A DNA stretch of 34,802 bases from Prochlorococcus sp. AG-347-L19 (GCA_003278895.1 QCCO01000011.1:1-34802); one strand, 5' to 3'; shown: positions 1-9,420, numbered from the stretch's first letter. Numbers and translations are program-made. Notes: generated by a model from the sequence alone, not told the origin.

Positions 1-285
1 ATTGCCAGAGAAGTTAAACGCAAAAAACTTGTGAAAAAATATGCTGAAAAAAGGAAGTCATTATTAAATGAATTTAATGCCGCAAAAGATCCAATGGAAA
101 GGTTAGAAATTCATAGAAAGATTCAAGGTCTGCCAAGAAACTCTGCACCAAGCAGAGTTAGAAATAGATGTTGGGCTACTGGTAAACCTAGAGGAGTATA
201 TAGAGATTTTGGTCTTTGCAGGAATCAGTTAAGGCAAAGAGCTCATAACGGTGAACTTCCTGGAGTTGTTAAATCAAGTTGGTAG
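1..285 (+). CDS. rpsN: 30S ribosomal protein S14 (5' end outside window)
   Basis: Small-subunit ribosomal protein that binds 16S rRNA in the head of the 30S subunit. The reading frame is open from base 1 (reading [19 protein letters not shown]), so the true start lies upstream of the window and the ATT at base 1 is not a start. About 94 of roughly 100 residues are visible. The C-terminal half carries the S14 signature [21 protein letters not shown] and ends in GVVKSSW. It is the long, zinc-free type, because the CxxC...CxxC ribbon of the short type is absent. Followed by a 169-bp gap before pnp on the same strand. Identification is secure. Confidence 0.97.
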   Translation: MAREVKRKKLVKKYAEKRKSLLNEFNAAKDPMERLEIHRKIQGLPRNSAPSRVRNRCWATGKPRGVYRDFGLCRNQLRQRAHNGELPGVVKSSW

Positions 286-454
286 TTAGAGTTTTAACTA
301 TAGCAATATATTTTCTCTATAAAAATAATTCTTTCTAGAAATTTAATTCCTTCTAGGACATTTTTAAAAATTTTTATAGCTTATCTAAATAATTTACTCA
401 ATATGTCCCTATTAAATGTAAGAATAAACTATGTATAGATTTATAATTTAAAAA

Positions 455-2620
455 GTGGAAGGACAAAATAAGTCGATCACGTTTGACGGACGAGAGATAC
501 GACTAACTACAGGACTATATGCTCCTCAAGCAAGTGGATCAGTAATGATTGAGTGTGGTGATACCTCACTATTAGTTACAGCAACAAAAACATCTAAAAA
601 AGAAGTTTCAGACTTTCTACCCTTGATATGTGACTATGAAGAAAAACTTTATGCTGCCGGAAGGATTCCGGGTGGATTTATGCGGAGAGAGGGTCGCCCA
701 CCAGAAAGAGCCACTTTAATTTCAAGATTAATTGATAGGCCAATGAGGCCACTTTTCCCTGCATGGATGAGGGATGAGATTCAAATAGTAGCATCTTGCC
801 TTTCTTTAGATGAAAGAGTTCCAGCAGATGTATTAGCTGTTACTGGGGCCTCAATAGCAACTTTACTTGGTGAGATTCCATTTTATGGACCAATGGCTGC
901 CGTAAGAGTTGGGCTCATAGGGGATGATTTCATCTTAAATCCTAGCTATAGAGAGATTGAGAAAGGTGATTTAGATATTGTTGTTGCAGGTTCACCTGAC
1001 GGCATCGTAATGATTGAGGCAGGTGCTAATCAATTATCAGAGCAAGATACAATCGAAGCTATAGATTTTGGATATGAGGCTGCCACTGAACTTATAAAAT
1101 CTCAAGAAGATTTACTAAAAGATTTAGGAATAAAACAGGTTAAGCCTTCAGATCCAGAAGAAGATAAAACATTGCCTTCTTATTTAGAGAAAAATTGCAC
1201 AAAACCAATTGAGTTAGTTTTAAAGAAATTTGATCAATCAAAAGATGAGAGGGATCTTGAACTTGAAAAAATAAAAGTTGAGGTCCAAGGTAAAATTGAA
1301 TCTTTGAAAGATAATAACGAATTAAAAGTTCTTCTTTCAGATAACGATAAGTTGTTAAGTTCCGATTTTAAAAAACTTACAAAGAAATTAATGAGATCGC
1401 AAATCATTAATGATGGCAAAAGAGTTGATGGACGTGAATTAGATGAAGTTAGAAAAATTTCAGCATCTGCAGGAATTCTCCCAAAAAGGGTTCATGGCTC
1501 AGCTTTATTTCAGAGAGGTTTAACTCAGGTTTTATCCACTACCACACTTGGTACACCTAGTGATGCACAAGAGATGGATGACCTTAACCCAAGTACAGAA
1601 AAAACTTATTTGCATCACTATAATTTTCCACCATATTCTGTTGGAGAGACAAGGCCTATGAGAACTCCAGGCAGAAGAGAAATTGGTCATGGAGCTCTAG
1701 CAGAAAGAGCTATTATGCCTGTTCTCCCTGGTAAAGAAACGTTTCCTTATGTACTGAGAGTGGTAAGTGAAGTCTTAAGTTCAAATGGATCAACTTCAAT
1801 GGGTTCAGTTTGTGGAAGTACACTTTCATTATTAGATGCAGGTGTCCCTCTAAAAGCTCCCGTAAGCGGAACTGCAATGGGTTTAATTAAAGAAGGGAAA
1901 GAAGTCAGAATCCTCACAGATATTCAAGGGATAGAGGATTTCCTTGGAGACATGGATTTCAAAGTTGCAGGAACAGAAAAAGGCATTACTGCATTGCAAA
2001 TGGATATGAAAATAACTGGATTATCAGTTGCTGTAATTTCAGATGCAATAAAAAAAGCTCGTCCTGCGAGATTACATATCTTGGAAAAAATGCAAGAAGC
2101 AATTGATAAGCCTCAAGAAACACTTTCACCGCACGCCCCAAGACTATTAAGCTTTAGGATCGACCCAGAACTTATAGGAACTGTAATTGGGCCTGGAGGA
2201 AGGACTATTAAAGGTATTACCGAAAGGACCAATACAAAAATTGATATAGAGGACGGTGGAATTGTAACTATTGCTTCTCATGATGGAGCTGCTGCAGAAG
2301 AAGCACAAAAAATAATTGAAGGATTAACCCGAAAAGTACATGAGGGTGAAATATTTTCAGGAGTTGTCACTAGGATCATACCTATTGGTGCTTTTGTAGA
2401 AATACTTCCTGGGAAAGAAGGTATGGTTCACATATCTCAATTATCAGAAGCTAGAGTTGAAAGAGTGGAAGATGTAGTAAGACAAGGTGATGAAGTAACT
2501 GTGAGGGTTCGTGAAATCGACAGTAGAGGGAGGATTAACCTCACGCTTAGAGGTGTTGCCCAAAATGGTGGGATGTCCTACCCAGAGCCAACACCAACAC
2601 CAGTAGCACCTCTAAATTAA
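455..2620 (+). CDS. pnp: Polyribonucleotide nucleotidyltransferase (PNPase)
   Basis: Phosphorolytic 3'-5' exoribonuclease and RNA tailing enzyme, normally a cytoplasmic homotrimer. 721 residues, full length. Domains in order: first RNase PH domain (about 8-145), all-alpha linker (about 240-325), second RNase PH domain (about 325-555), KH domain (about 560-620, GPGG loop near 579) and S1 domain (about 630-698, beginning [11 protein letters not shown]). The catalytic acidic patch of the second RNase PH domain is present as [10 protein letters not shown] (D495, D499, D501). The start is GTG at 455: the reading [14 protein letters not shown] fits cyanobacterial PNPases and there is no better ATG. 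No clear Shine-Dalgarno lies in front. A TATAAT hexamer sits only 7 bases before the GTG. Confidence 0.98.
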   Translation: MEGQNKSITFDGREIRLTTGLYAPQASGSVMIECGDTSLLVTATKTSKKEVSDFLPLICDYEEKLYAAGRIPGGFMRREGRPPERATLISRLIDRPMRPLFPAWMRDEIQIVASCLSLDERVPADVLAVTGASIATLLGEIPFYGPMAAVRVGLIGDDFILNPSYREIEKGDLDIVVAGSPDGIVMIEAGANQLSEQDTIEAIDFGYEAATELIKSQEDLLKDLGIKQVKPSDPEEDKTLPSYLEKNCTKPIELVLKKFDQSKDERDLELEKIKVEVQGKIESLKDNNELKVLLSDNDKLLSSDFKKLTKKLMRSQIINDGKRVDGRELDEVRKISASAGILPKRVHGSALFQRGLTQVLSTTTLGTPSDAQEMDDLNPSTEKTYLHHYNFPPYSVGETRPMRTPGRREIGHGALAERAIMPVLPGKETFPYVLRVVSEVLSSNGSTSMGSVCGSTLSLLDAGVPLKAPVSGTAMGLIKEGKEVRILTDIQGIEDFLGDMDFKVAGTEKGITALQMDMKITGLSVAVISDAIKKARPARLHILEKMQEAIDKPQETLSPHAPRLLSFRIDPELIGTVIGPGGRTIKGITERTNTKIDIEDGGIVTIASHDGAAAEEAQKIIEGLTRKVHEGEIFSGVVTRIIPIGAFVEILPGKEGMVHISQLSEARVERVEDVVRQGDEVTVRVREIDSRGRINLTLRGVAQNGGMSYPEPTPTPVAPLN

Positions 2621-2624
2621 GACG

Positions 2625-3524
2625 TTAAGAATAAATATTAAATTTTCTTAGTACATCTTTTATCTCCAAGCATATTTTTGGGTGTGTATTTTTGTCGCTT
2701 GTGGCGATGATGATTCCAGATTGCTCAAAAGAAGGTTTGTTATAAACTAACTCTTGATTTTCAATATTTGTTATGGATCCTCCTGCCGCTTTTAGTAAAG
2801 CTTCAGGTGCTGCAAAATCCCAATCCTTTGGAGAACTTTGGTTTGGCAAACTCATTGAAATATAGATATCACTTTCTCCTCTAATAATTGAGGCAATTTT
2901 ACATCCTATGCTTCCCATAACAACAACTTCTTGAGGATCAATCCTGTTTATTAATTCTTTTAAATTATCGTTTCTATGATTTTTACTTGTTACTAAAGTC
3001 ATTTCCTTAAGAACTTTATTATTAGAAGTACGATATTCTTTGCGTGATCCATCTTTTTTTTCACACCAAATTTGAACTCCATCAGTTATCCATAATTCAC
3101 CTCTTTCTGGAATCAAGACAACACCAATAAAAGGTTTTTGTTTATAGTTTAATCCAAGGTGCATTGCATAGTTTCCTGTCCCTTGGATAAAGTCCTTTGT
3201 TCCATCCAGAGGATCTAGAATCCATAACCAATCTGCATTTCTATCACAACCATAAGAATTTAATTTTACATTTTCCTCACTTAGGATTTCCCAACATATA
3301 TTTTTATATTTTTTTTTCAATCTATTTATAATTAATTGGTTTACCTTTAAATCAGCTAATGTTACTGGATCATCATTTTTTTTTATTTTGATTATTCTAC
3401 TTAAATGATCTTTTTTCTTAATAATCTCGCGATAAGACAACAAAATTTCTGAAGCTTCCCAACTGACAATCCTAAGATCATCGATAAGATTATTTATATT
3501 TACTCCGAAAGGTAATTTAATCAC
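2625..3524 (-). CDS. cysQ: CysQ-like 3'(2'),5'-bisphosphate nucleotidase (inositol monophosphatase superfamily)
   Basis: Likely hydrolyses 3'-phosphoadenosine 5'-phosphate (PAP) to AMP, which recycles the by-product of PAPS-dependent sulfate transfer. 299 residues. The metal-binding signatures of the Li-sensitive phosphatase superfamily are present: DPVT..D (52-58), EE (83-84), DPLDGTKDF (104-112) and DWDFAAPEALLKAAGG (234-249). The TKDF version of the first motif fits CysQ rather than inositol monophosphatase. The start is GTG at 3524. Its start codon lies only 3 bases from that of the divergent rsmI, so promoters must lie inside the neighbouring coding regions. It converges with pnp (4-bp gap). 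A link to the sulfotransferase-like gene at 27834 through PAP is inference. Confidence 0.9.
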   Translation of the reverse strand: MIKLPFGVNINNLIDDLRIVSWEASEILLSYREIIKKKDHLSRIIKIKKNDDPVTLADLKVNQLIINRLKKKYKNICWEILSEENVKLNSYGCDRNADWLWILDPLDGTKDFIQGTGNYAMHLGLNYKQKPFIGVVLIPERGELWITDGVQIWCEKKDGSRKEYRTSNNKVLKEMTLVTSKNHRNDNLKELINRIDPQEVVVMGSIGCKIASIIRGESDIYISMSLPNQSSPKDWDFAAPEALLKAAGGSITNIENQELVYNKPSFEQSGIIIATSDKNTHPKICLEIKDVLRKFNIYS

Positions 3525-3527
3525 TAT

Positions 3528-4391
3528 ATGAAAAACAATTCCTCATTATCTCATAGAAATCAAGAACCAGAAAGTGGCGTTTGTTATGTAGTTGGAACTC
3601 CCATTGGAAATCTATCTGATCTCTCTCCCAGAGCAATGAATATATTAGAAAATGTTTCTTTTGTTGCTTGTGAGGATACTAGACAAACAAAAAAGATAAT
3701 GTCAAAATTTAATATTTCTAATTATTTAATAAGTCTAAACAAACATAATTCATTAACTAAAATTCCAAAGTTATTAAATGATTTAAAAAAAGGCAAATCA
3801 ATCGCAATTGTAAGCGATGCAGGAATGCCAAGTATTTGCGACCCTGGAGAAGATGTAATTAAAATTTTTAGATCCTATGGAATTGATGTAATTTGCATCC
3901 CTGGTCCATGTGCCGCAATAACAGCGCTTGTTTCAAGTGGAATGCCTTGCTCAAGTTTTATATTTGAAGGTTTTCTATCAAAGAAGAAAAAAGAAAGAGA
4001 AAAAACTCTATTTGAAATTAGCAAAAGTGAAAAGACTACAGTATTGTTTGAGTCTCCTCATCGACTTAAAAAATTATTAATTGAATTAAAGGAATTTTGT
4101 GGTGCGGAGAGGGAGATTATGGTCTTTAGGGAATTAACAAAGATTTATGAGGAACATATTGGACATAACATTAATATGGCTTTAGAATTTTTTGAAGAGA
4201 GTGAAGTTAAAGGTGAAATAACTATTGTTATAAAAGGAAATTCCAATGCAAACAATTCAGAAATTGAAACTAGTCAATTAAAAAAGGAGCTTTATGAACT
4301 CGTCAAAGCTGGTTTAAGCTTATCAGCAGCTTCAAAATACTTAGCTAAGAAGAAAAATCTTCCAAAAAAAATTATCTACAATTTATATTAA
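3528..4391 (+). CDS. rsmI: 16S rRNA (cytidine1402-2'-O)-methyltransferase
   Basis: Methylates the ribose of C1402 in the 16S rRNA decoding region using S-adenosylmethionine. 287 residues, normal for the family. Tetrapyrrole-methylase fold with RsmI/YraL signatures: YVVGTPIGNLSDLSPRA (20-36), ACEDTRQTKKI (47-57), SDAGMPSICDPG (about 96-107), an IPGP segment, and SPHRLKKLL further on. The C-terminal part (LYELVKAGLSLSAASKYLAKK) is the short helical tail usual in RsmI. The start is ATG at 3528. A slightly upstream start is not available without running into cysQ. Followed after 24 bp by a small membrane-protein gene. Confidence 0.95.
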   Translation: MKNNSSLSHRNQEPESGVCYVVGTPIGNLSDLSPRAMNILENVSFVACEDTRQTKKIMSKFNISNYLISLNKHNSLTKIPKLLNDLKKGKSIAIVSDAGMPSICDPGEDVIKIFRSYGIDVICIPGPCAAITALVSSGMPCSSFIFEGFLSKKKKEREKTLFEISKSEKTTVLFESPHRLKKLLIELKEFCGAEREIMVFRELTKIYEEHIGHNINMALEFFEESEVKGEITIVIKGNSNANNSEIETSQLKKELYELVKAGLSLSAASKYLAKKKNLPKKIIYNLY

Positions 4392-4415
4392 ATCAATCCA
4401 AATAGTTTAAAACAA

Positions 4416-4640
4416 ATGAATATCCTTTCAAAAAAAATACTTATTACAATTTTGTTTAATGGCAGCTTGTTCTTAATGTTATTAATTGGAATTCAAAATA
4501 GCTCAAACAAAAAAAAGGTAAATATCTTTATTAACGAAACCATTGAACTTCCTATAAGTTTTATTATTGGTATCAGTTTCATTGGCGGGACATTAACTGG
4601 GAGTCTATTAAATTCAGTTAATAGAAAAACAAAAAATTAG
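4416..4640 (+). CDS. Small two-TM membrane protein, LapA/DUF1049-like
   Basis: 74 residues. Two hydrophobic segments (about 8-27 and 46-66) are separated by a short polar stretch containing IGIQNSSNKKKVNIFINETIEL. That layout (a first TM ending in ..IQN, a short beta-like linker, then ELP followed by a second TM and a G-rich end) resembles the LapA/DUF1049 domain of small inner-membrane proteins. The match is by pattern only. The gene follows rsmI by 24 bp and its end overlaps the convergent gene at 4637 by 4 bp. No function can be assigned beyond a likely membrane location. Confidence 0.7.
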   Translation: MNILSKKILITILFNGSLFLMLLIGIQNSSNKKKVNIFINETIELPISFIIGISFIGGTLTGSLLNSVNRKTKN

Positions 4641-5293
4641 AGTTTTATCAATTTATCTTCACTAATTATCCTAGTAATCCCCCTTGAGATAAGAAGAGGA
4701 GCAACTATTTTAAAAACATTAGTATTTGGGACTTTAATTACCCTTTGATCTTTAGTACAATTTCTTTTTGCAGACTTTAAATCATAGTAGATTGCAATCG
4801 TTTTTCTATTTAAATCTTCTTGGGAGAGAAACCGCCAATCAGGATATTCTTTTAAAAGTTTTATTTCTAACTCAATTTTTTTGTCAACAATCATATAAAC
4901 CAAATTAGGAAAACTTATTTCTTCAATAGATCTGGATGATAGGTCTTTTTGATTAGTACTTTCGATTTCGCAATTCAAAGGAGGGATTTCAAAGAATGTT
5001 GATTCGTATGCTTCATTATGAAAATTATTATTAAATTCTGAAGAACCAGATAAATTCGAATTTATGATTTCTTCACCTGAGGAATTTATAATCTTATTTT
5101 CAGAAAGTTTTTTTGTTGATTTTTTTTGCAAAATTAGTTCCTTCACATTTTTCTCTCCAAGTTTTTTCTTCAAATTCCTTGATATAGTTAACTTTGTGCA
5201 TTCAAATTCTTTTGATAAGTCTTCGATACTTTTTCCATTGGAGAAACTAATTATTATTTCATCAATTTGTTTATTGGTGAGTCTTTTAGCCAA
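4637..5293 (-). CDS. Conserved cyanobacterial hypothetical protein with N-terminal HTH
   Basis: 219 residues if read from TTG at 5293 (reading MAKRLTNKQIDEIIISF). An ATG 39 bases further upstream (5332) is also in frame but would add MNIAYYINNTIYI, which looks like translated AT-rich spacer, so I prefer the TTG. Residues about 3-50 resemble a resolvase/Hin-type helix-turn-helix (NKQIDEIIISFSNGKSIEDLSKEF followed by TKLTISRNLKK). A low-complexity Ser/Asn-rich linker follows. The C-terminal segment of about 90 residues (from FPNLVYMIVDKKIELEIKLL) contains PDWRFL and an IISEDKLIKL end and looks like a conserved domain. A DNA-binding or regulatory role is inferred from the HTH only. Convergent with the LapA-like gene. 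Confidence 0.75.
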   Translation of the reverse strand: MAKRLTNKQIDEIIISFSNGKSIEDLSKEFECTKLTISRNLKKKLGEKNVKELILQKKSTKKLSENKIINSSGEEIINSNLSGSSEFNNNFHNEAYESTFFEIPPLNCEIESTNQKDLSSRSIEEISFPNLVYMIVDKKIELEIKLLKEYPDWRFLSQEDLNRKTIAIYYDLKSAKRNCTKDQRVIKVPNTNVFKIVAPLLISRGITRIISEDKLIKL

Positions 5294-5416
5294 AATGTAA
5301 ATTGTATTATTAATATAATATGCAATATTCACTAAAAATAAAATTTTTTTAGATAATCCTTAGCAAACAAAATTAATTTTATTAAGAATTTTATTTTTTA
5401 GGTATCAATTATTTTA

Positions 5417-5422
5417 TATAAT
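5417..5422 (+). promoter_or_regulatory. Candidate -10 element of the tRNA-Arg promoter
   Basis: A perfect TATAAT lies 8 bases before the first base of the mature tRNA, which would start the transcript at or very near the tRNA 5' end. No convincing TTGACA is seen about 17 bases upstream, where the sequence is T-rich. In DNA this AT-rich, a lone hexamer is weak evidence. Confidence 0.4.
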
Positions 5423-5430
5423 ATTTAAGT

Positions 5431-5504
<74 letters not shown>

Positions 5505-5662
5505 TAAAATTAACAAATCCTAAAAATTTGAATAACTTATACTAATTAGTTATTTTAAGAATAATCTTGATATTCATTAAACCTAGCTATTTTATTTCTA
5601 GATTATTATTTTATAAATTGGATTATTTTATCTCTTAGATAATTTTTATCGAAAATAAAATT

Positions 5663-6976
5663 ATGATTGATAATGCTGTTAATGATACTTTTATAAATAG
5701 ATTAGGCTTTTACTCTTTTGAAATCGGGATAATTTTTTTAGCATCAGCTTTTCCTATATCAATTATTTTTTTTCTAGTAAGCGCTTTAGTAGGTTGTTTT
5801 ATTTATATCAAAGAAAAAAAATTTGATTTATTAGATTTGCCAATAATAATATGTATTTTTTTAATGCCATTGATATGTTTATTACAGAGCTTATATCCAT
5901 ATAAAAATTCTTTTGAAATAGATCCAAGTTTAAAATGGGTCGGATTATTAAATTGGATTCCATTTTTCTTTCTTTTCTTATTTTTTAAATCATATTTAGA
6001 TACTGATAAAAAAAGAGAGATTACTGCAAAATTATTTATCATAGGCACTTTTCCTGTTTTGTTAAGCGGATTTGGCCAGTATTTTTTTAAATGGCAAATT
6101 AGTTTAGAAGCCTTTAATGGTCTAATTATTTGGTTCCAAAAACCAATTACTACCCAAGGTTTAAGCGGTTTATTTAGCAATCCAAACTACGCAGGGGCAT
6201 GGTTTAATTTTGTATTCCCATTTGTTATGGCTTCATTTTTGAAATATACCAAAAATACATTAAAAAAAAATATATCTTTAGTCTTTTTAATTGCTATTTG
6301 TACAAGCATTATTTTGACAAAATCTCGTAGTGCTTGGGGCGGTTTATTTTTTGCATTGCCATTTTTGCTTGGACCATATTCCCTGATATGGTTAGTTCCT
6401 ATATTTATAGTAATTTTTTTTGGTATTTATTTTGCATCTTCTGAATCTATAAATATAAATATTCAAGAGTTTGCAAGATTAATATTGCCAGAAAATTTAT
6501 GGATGGAATTTAATAGTGATTCTTATACTGGAACAGAAAGTAGATTGTCTATATGGAATACTGCCATAAATCTTTTAAGAACAAGACCTACTATTGGATT
6601 GGGTGCAGGATCATTTGCTTTAATTTATTACAATTTAAAAAAAGCTTACGTTGGTCATGCTCATAATTTACCTTTAGAGGTAGCAGTAAATTTTGGATTA
6701 CCTATTTCTTTATTAATATTTTCTTTTATTTTTTTTATTATTATGATTTCATTTTTTAAATTAGTTAAAAATAATTTTTTTAAGAAAAACATCCTCAAAA
6801 TAAGTCTTTTTGAAAGAGCATGGTGGACATCATTTATTATGATTTGTATATCTAACTTTTTTGATGTTGTTCTCTATGATGGGAGACTGAGGTTAGTATT
6901 TTGGATTCTTTTTACCGGGTTAGTACAAATTGTGAACTCTAAAGAAGATTCTATATTTTCATTTGAGCAAAACTAA
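5663..6976 (+). CDS. O-antigen ligase / Wzy-type polymerase family membrane protein
   Basis: 437 residues, mostly hydrophobic, with about ten or more predicted transmembrane segments. It carries the Wzy_C/WaaL family marks: SNPNYAGAWF beginning at about residue 171, a basic SRSAWGG stretch, and a long periplasmic-type segment with SRLSIWNTAINLLRTRPTIG then GHAHNLPLEVAVNFGLP (the conserved H-x-HN near residue 332). The role would be polymerising or ligating lipid-linked glycan on the periplasmic side. Cyanobacterial IctB, once proposed as a bicarbonate transporter, belongs to the same family, so function is not settled by sequence alone. Its position next to the glycan region favours the glycan role. 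Its stop is 2 bp from the stop of the convergent ugd gene. Confidence 0.85.
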   Translation: MIDNAVNDTFINRLGFYSFEIGIIFLASAFPISIIFFLVSALVGCFIYIKEKKFDLLDLPIIICIFLMPLICLLQSLYPYKNSFEIDPSLKWVGLLNWIPFFFLFLFFKSYLDTDKKREITAKLFIIGTFPVLLSGFGQYFFKWQISLEAFNGLIIWFQKPITTQGLSGLFSNPNYAGAWFNFVFPFVMASFLKYTKNTLKKNISLVFLIAICTSIILTKSRSAWGGLFFALPFLLGPYSLIWLVPIFIVIFFGIYFASSESININIQEFARLILPENLWMEFNSDSYTGTESRLSIWNTAINLLRTRPTIGLGAGSFALIYYNLKKAYVGHAHNLPLEVAVNFGLPISLLIFSFIFFIIMISFFKLVKNNFFKKNILKISLFERAWWTSFIMICISNFFDVVLYDGRLRLVFWILFTGLVQIVNSKEDSIFSFEQN

Positions 6977-6978
6977 AA

Positions 6979-8391
6979 CTAATAGTTTAGTCCATCTCCA
7001 ACACTCCAAAGCTTAATTCCAAATTTTTTAATATCTGATTCATTTAGAATAGATCTAGTATCAAATACCCATGCAGGATGTCTCATTAAACTTGAGATTT
7101 TTTCCCAATCTAATTTCTTATAATTATCCCATTCAGTTAAAATCACAATCGCATCAGCATTATCAAAAGCTTTACTTAAATTATCCATACAAGAAAACCT
7201 TTTTTTATTATCACAATTGTATGTAAAATCTCCAAGAGCTAAATTAATTTCTTTATATGATACCTTAGGATCATGAATTACAAGTTTCGCACCATTTTCT
7301 AATAATTCTTTGGAAATGTAATAAGCTGAAGATTCCCTAAAATCATTTGTATTAGCCTTAAATGCGAAACCTAATATAACAATTTTTTTATCTGTGACGG
7401 TGCCAAAAAACTTTTCAACAATTAAATCGGCGATCCTTTTCCTCTGCCAATTATTTAAATTAATTACATTTTCCCAATAATCCGCTACTTTCGAAAGTCC
7501 ATAAAACCTGCACAGATAAACCAAATTTAATATATCCTTTTGAAAACAGCTACCGCCAAATCCAGGGCCAGCTTTTAAGAAATTTCTACCTATTCTTTTA
7601 TCACTACCAATTGCTAGAGAAACCTCATTAATTTGAGCGCCCGTTGCTTCGCACAAAGCCGAAATTGAATTAATAGAACTAATTCTTTGAGCTAAAAAAG
7701 CGTTTGCAGTTAATTTAGAAAGTTCGCTACTCCAAAGATTTGTCAATAAAATCTTCTCTTCTGGAATCCATTTTTTATATATCTCAGTAAGACAAGAAAT
7801 AGCCATTTTATCTTCTCCTCCTACTAGAACTCTATCAGGGTTTTCTAAATCTTTTATAGCTGTACCTTCTGCTAAGAATTCAGGACTTGAAAGAACTGAA
7901 AAAGTTCTTTTTTCTTTATTGATTTTATTTTTCTCTTCTTGTGAAAGTAAAACATTACTAATTAATTCAGCGGTCCTTACAGGTACAGTACTTTTCTCAA
8001 CAACGATTGTATGTCCAACAGAGAATTCTGCTACTTTACGCGCACTAGCTTCAACCCATTTCAAATCACTTGCATATCCAGCTCCTAAGCCACTTGTTTT
8101 TGTAGGTGTATTAACAGAAATAAAAACCATATCTGCACTTCTAATAGCTTCTTCAACATCAACTGAAAAAAATAAGTTTTTATTTCGTATTTTTTCTATT
8201 AATTCTTTTAGGCCAGGTTCATAAATTGGCAAATTCGTCAATTCCTCACTATTCCAAGCATCAATTCTTTCTCTATTTATATCAACTACTGTAACCTCAA
8301 TTTCTGGGCAGTATTTTGCTACTACTGCCATAGTGGGGCCTCCTACATAACCAGCACCAATACAACAGATTTTTTTTATTATTTGAGAAAT
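6979..8391 (-). CDS. ugd: UDP-glucose 6-dehydrogenase (metazoan-like type), start codon non-canonical
   Basis: NAD-dependent two-step oxidation of UDP-glucose to UDP-glucuronate, the substrate of the 4-epimerase encoded at 32631. The catalytic-cysteine motif GFGGSCFQKDILNLVYLC, the NTPTKTSGLGAGYASDLKWVE segment and LPIYEPGL match the animal-type UGDH subgroup. The first standard ATG (8331) gives 450 residues but loses the NAD-binding loop. The upstream frame reads ISQIIKKICCIGAGYVGGPT before that methionine, clearly the family N-terminus. Between the upstream stop (8433-8431) and 8331 there is no ATG, GTG, TTG or CTG in frame, so initiation is probably at ATT (8391, chosen here) or ATA (8382/8379). 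No ATG in another frame would rescue it through a simple frameshift. Confidence 0.93.
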   Translation of the reverse strand: MSQIIKKICCIGAGYVGGPTMAVVAKYCPEIEVTVVDINRERIDAWNSEELTNLPIYEPGLKELIEKIRNKNLFFSVDVEEAIRSADMVFISVNTPTKTSGLGAGYASDLKWVEASARKVAEFSVGHTIVVEKSTVPVRTAELISNVLLSQEEKNKINKEKRTFSVLSSPEFLAEGTAIKDLENPDRVLVGGEDKMAISCLTEIYKKWIPEEKILLTNLWSSELSKLTANAFLAQRISSINSISALCEATGAQINEVSLAIGSDKRIGRNFLKAGPGFGGSCFQKDILNLVYLCRFYGLSKVADYWENVINLNNWQRKRIADLIVEKFFGTVTDKKIVILGFAFKANTNDFRESSAYYISKELLENGAKLVIHDPKVSYKEINLALGDFTYNCDNKKRFSCMDNLSKAFDNADAIVILTEWDNYKKLDWEKISSLMRHPAWVFDTRSILNESDIKKFGIKLWSVGDGLNY

Positions 8392-8526
8392 AGACCTAAT
8401 AAAACTTAATTCAATAATATAATGAGCAGGTCAAATTAAGATAGTTAATTGTTGAGCATTAGTTATAATTATATAAATTTTCTTAAAAATTATTCTATTT
8501 TTACTTCAAGAAAATACCCATAAGAT

Positions 8527-9420
8527 ATGCAAGATAATAATAAATATTTAATAAGTATAATAATTTCTACTTACAATGACAAAAATCTAAGGGATGCACT
8601 TCAATCATTAAGAAATCAAACATTCAAAAATTTTACAATAATTTTAATAAATGATGGAGGAAATGACTTAAAAGAAATAATTAATGAATTTAGTGACTTA
8701 AACATAAAATTTATAAATTTAATTAAAAATCAAGGGTTGAGTAAATGTTTAAATAAAGGTATTAGAGAAGTGAATACAAAATACATTGCAAGGATGGATT
8801 CGGATGACTTATGTTTACCTAGAAGATTAGAATTACAGATAAAGTATTTAGAGGAAAATAATTTAGATCTTATAGGTACTTCAATAATAAACAAATCAAA
8901 AAAAGATATTTACTCATCAAAAATTGGTCACTTTATAAATAATAAACAAATTGAGAAAATTACATTGAGATATGTTCCACTAGCTCACCCCACATTTTTT
9001 GGTAAAACTGACTTATTTAAAAAAATCCTCTATGATGAAAAGTTAAGATATTCACAAGACTACGATTTTATAGTGAGATGTATTATAAATAGATACAAAA
9101 TTGGGAATCTCAACATTCCGCTATTAATATATAATAATGAGATGAGTAATAACCTTAATAAAATATTCCTACAGATTAAAATATCAAATGAAATTTCCAG
9201 AAAATATAACTCTTTTAAAAAGAAGTTAGAGTCATACAAATTGGATTATAATTTAATTAATAGAAAGATATCTTTATACGAAGAAAATTGTATTGGCTTA
9301 AGAAGTAAAATTTTTAGATTAAAGAATATATATATTCGAAAATTAGGATATATAATTTACTTTTTAGTATCTTGTTTCTCAAAAGAATTAAGAATATTTA
9401 ATTATAGAAATATCAGATAA
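8527..9420 (+). CDS. Family 2 glycosyltransferase
   Basis: 297 residues. GT-A fold inverting glycosyltransferase: the N-terminal nucleotide-binding strand reads ISIIISTYNDKNLRDALQSL (about 9-28), and the metal-binding ARMDSDD motif (D91-D94 area) is present. An acceptor-side segment AHPTFFGK and YSQDYDFIVRC (the ED/QD-Y general-base region typical of surface-glycan GT2 proteins) follow. Donor and acceptor sugars cannot be read from sequence. It is the first gene of the plus-strand operon, with the next gene 4 bp downstream, and is very rich in AAA, AAT and ATA codons like the rest of the block. Confidence 0.9.
   Translation: MQDNNKYLISIIISTYNDKNLRDALQSLRNQTFKNFTIILINDGGNDLKEIINEFSDLNIKFINLIKNQGLSKCLNKGIREVNTKYIARMDSDDLCLPRRLELQIKYLEENNLDLIGTSIINKSKKDIYSSKIGHFINNKQIEKITLRYVPLAHPTFFGKTDLFKKILYDEKLRYSQDYDFIVRCIINRYKIGNLNIPLLIYNNEMSNNLNKIFLQIKISNEISRKYNSFKKKLESYKLDYNLINRKISLYEENCIGLRSKIFRLKNIYIRKLGYIIYFLVSCFSKELRIFNYRNIR

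Noticed and set aside
333-356. Inverted repeat CTAGAA/TTCTAG after rpsN as a terminator
   Set aside because: Only six pairs of mostly AT with a 10-base loop and no T-run directly after; not better than chance in this sequence.
1234-1419. 61-codon minus-strand open frame inside pnp
   Set aside because: Shadow of the pnp coding sequence (low-complexity Ser/Leu/Phe reading of an AT-rich helix region).
5803-6180. 125-codon minus-strand open frame inside the O-antigen ligase gene
   Set aside because: Antisense to a membrane protein with clear family motifs; no start context or domain of its own.
6973-6990. Near-palindrome CTAAAACTAATAGTTTAG at the convergent end of the ligase and ugd genes
   Set aside because: Bulged stem with almost no loop; too weak to call a terminator.
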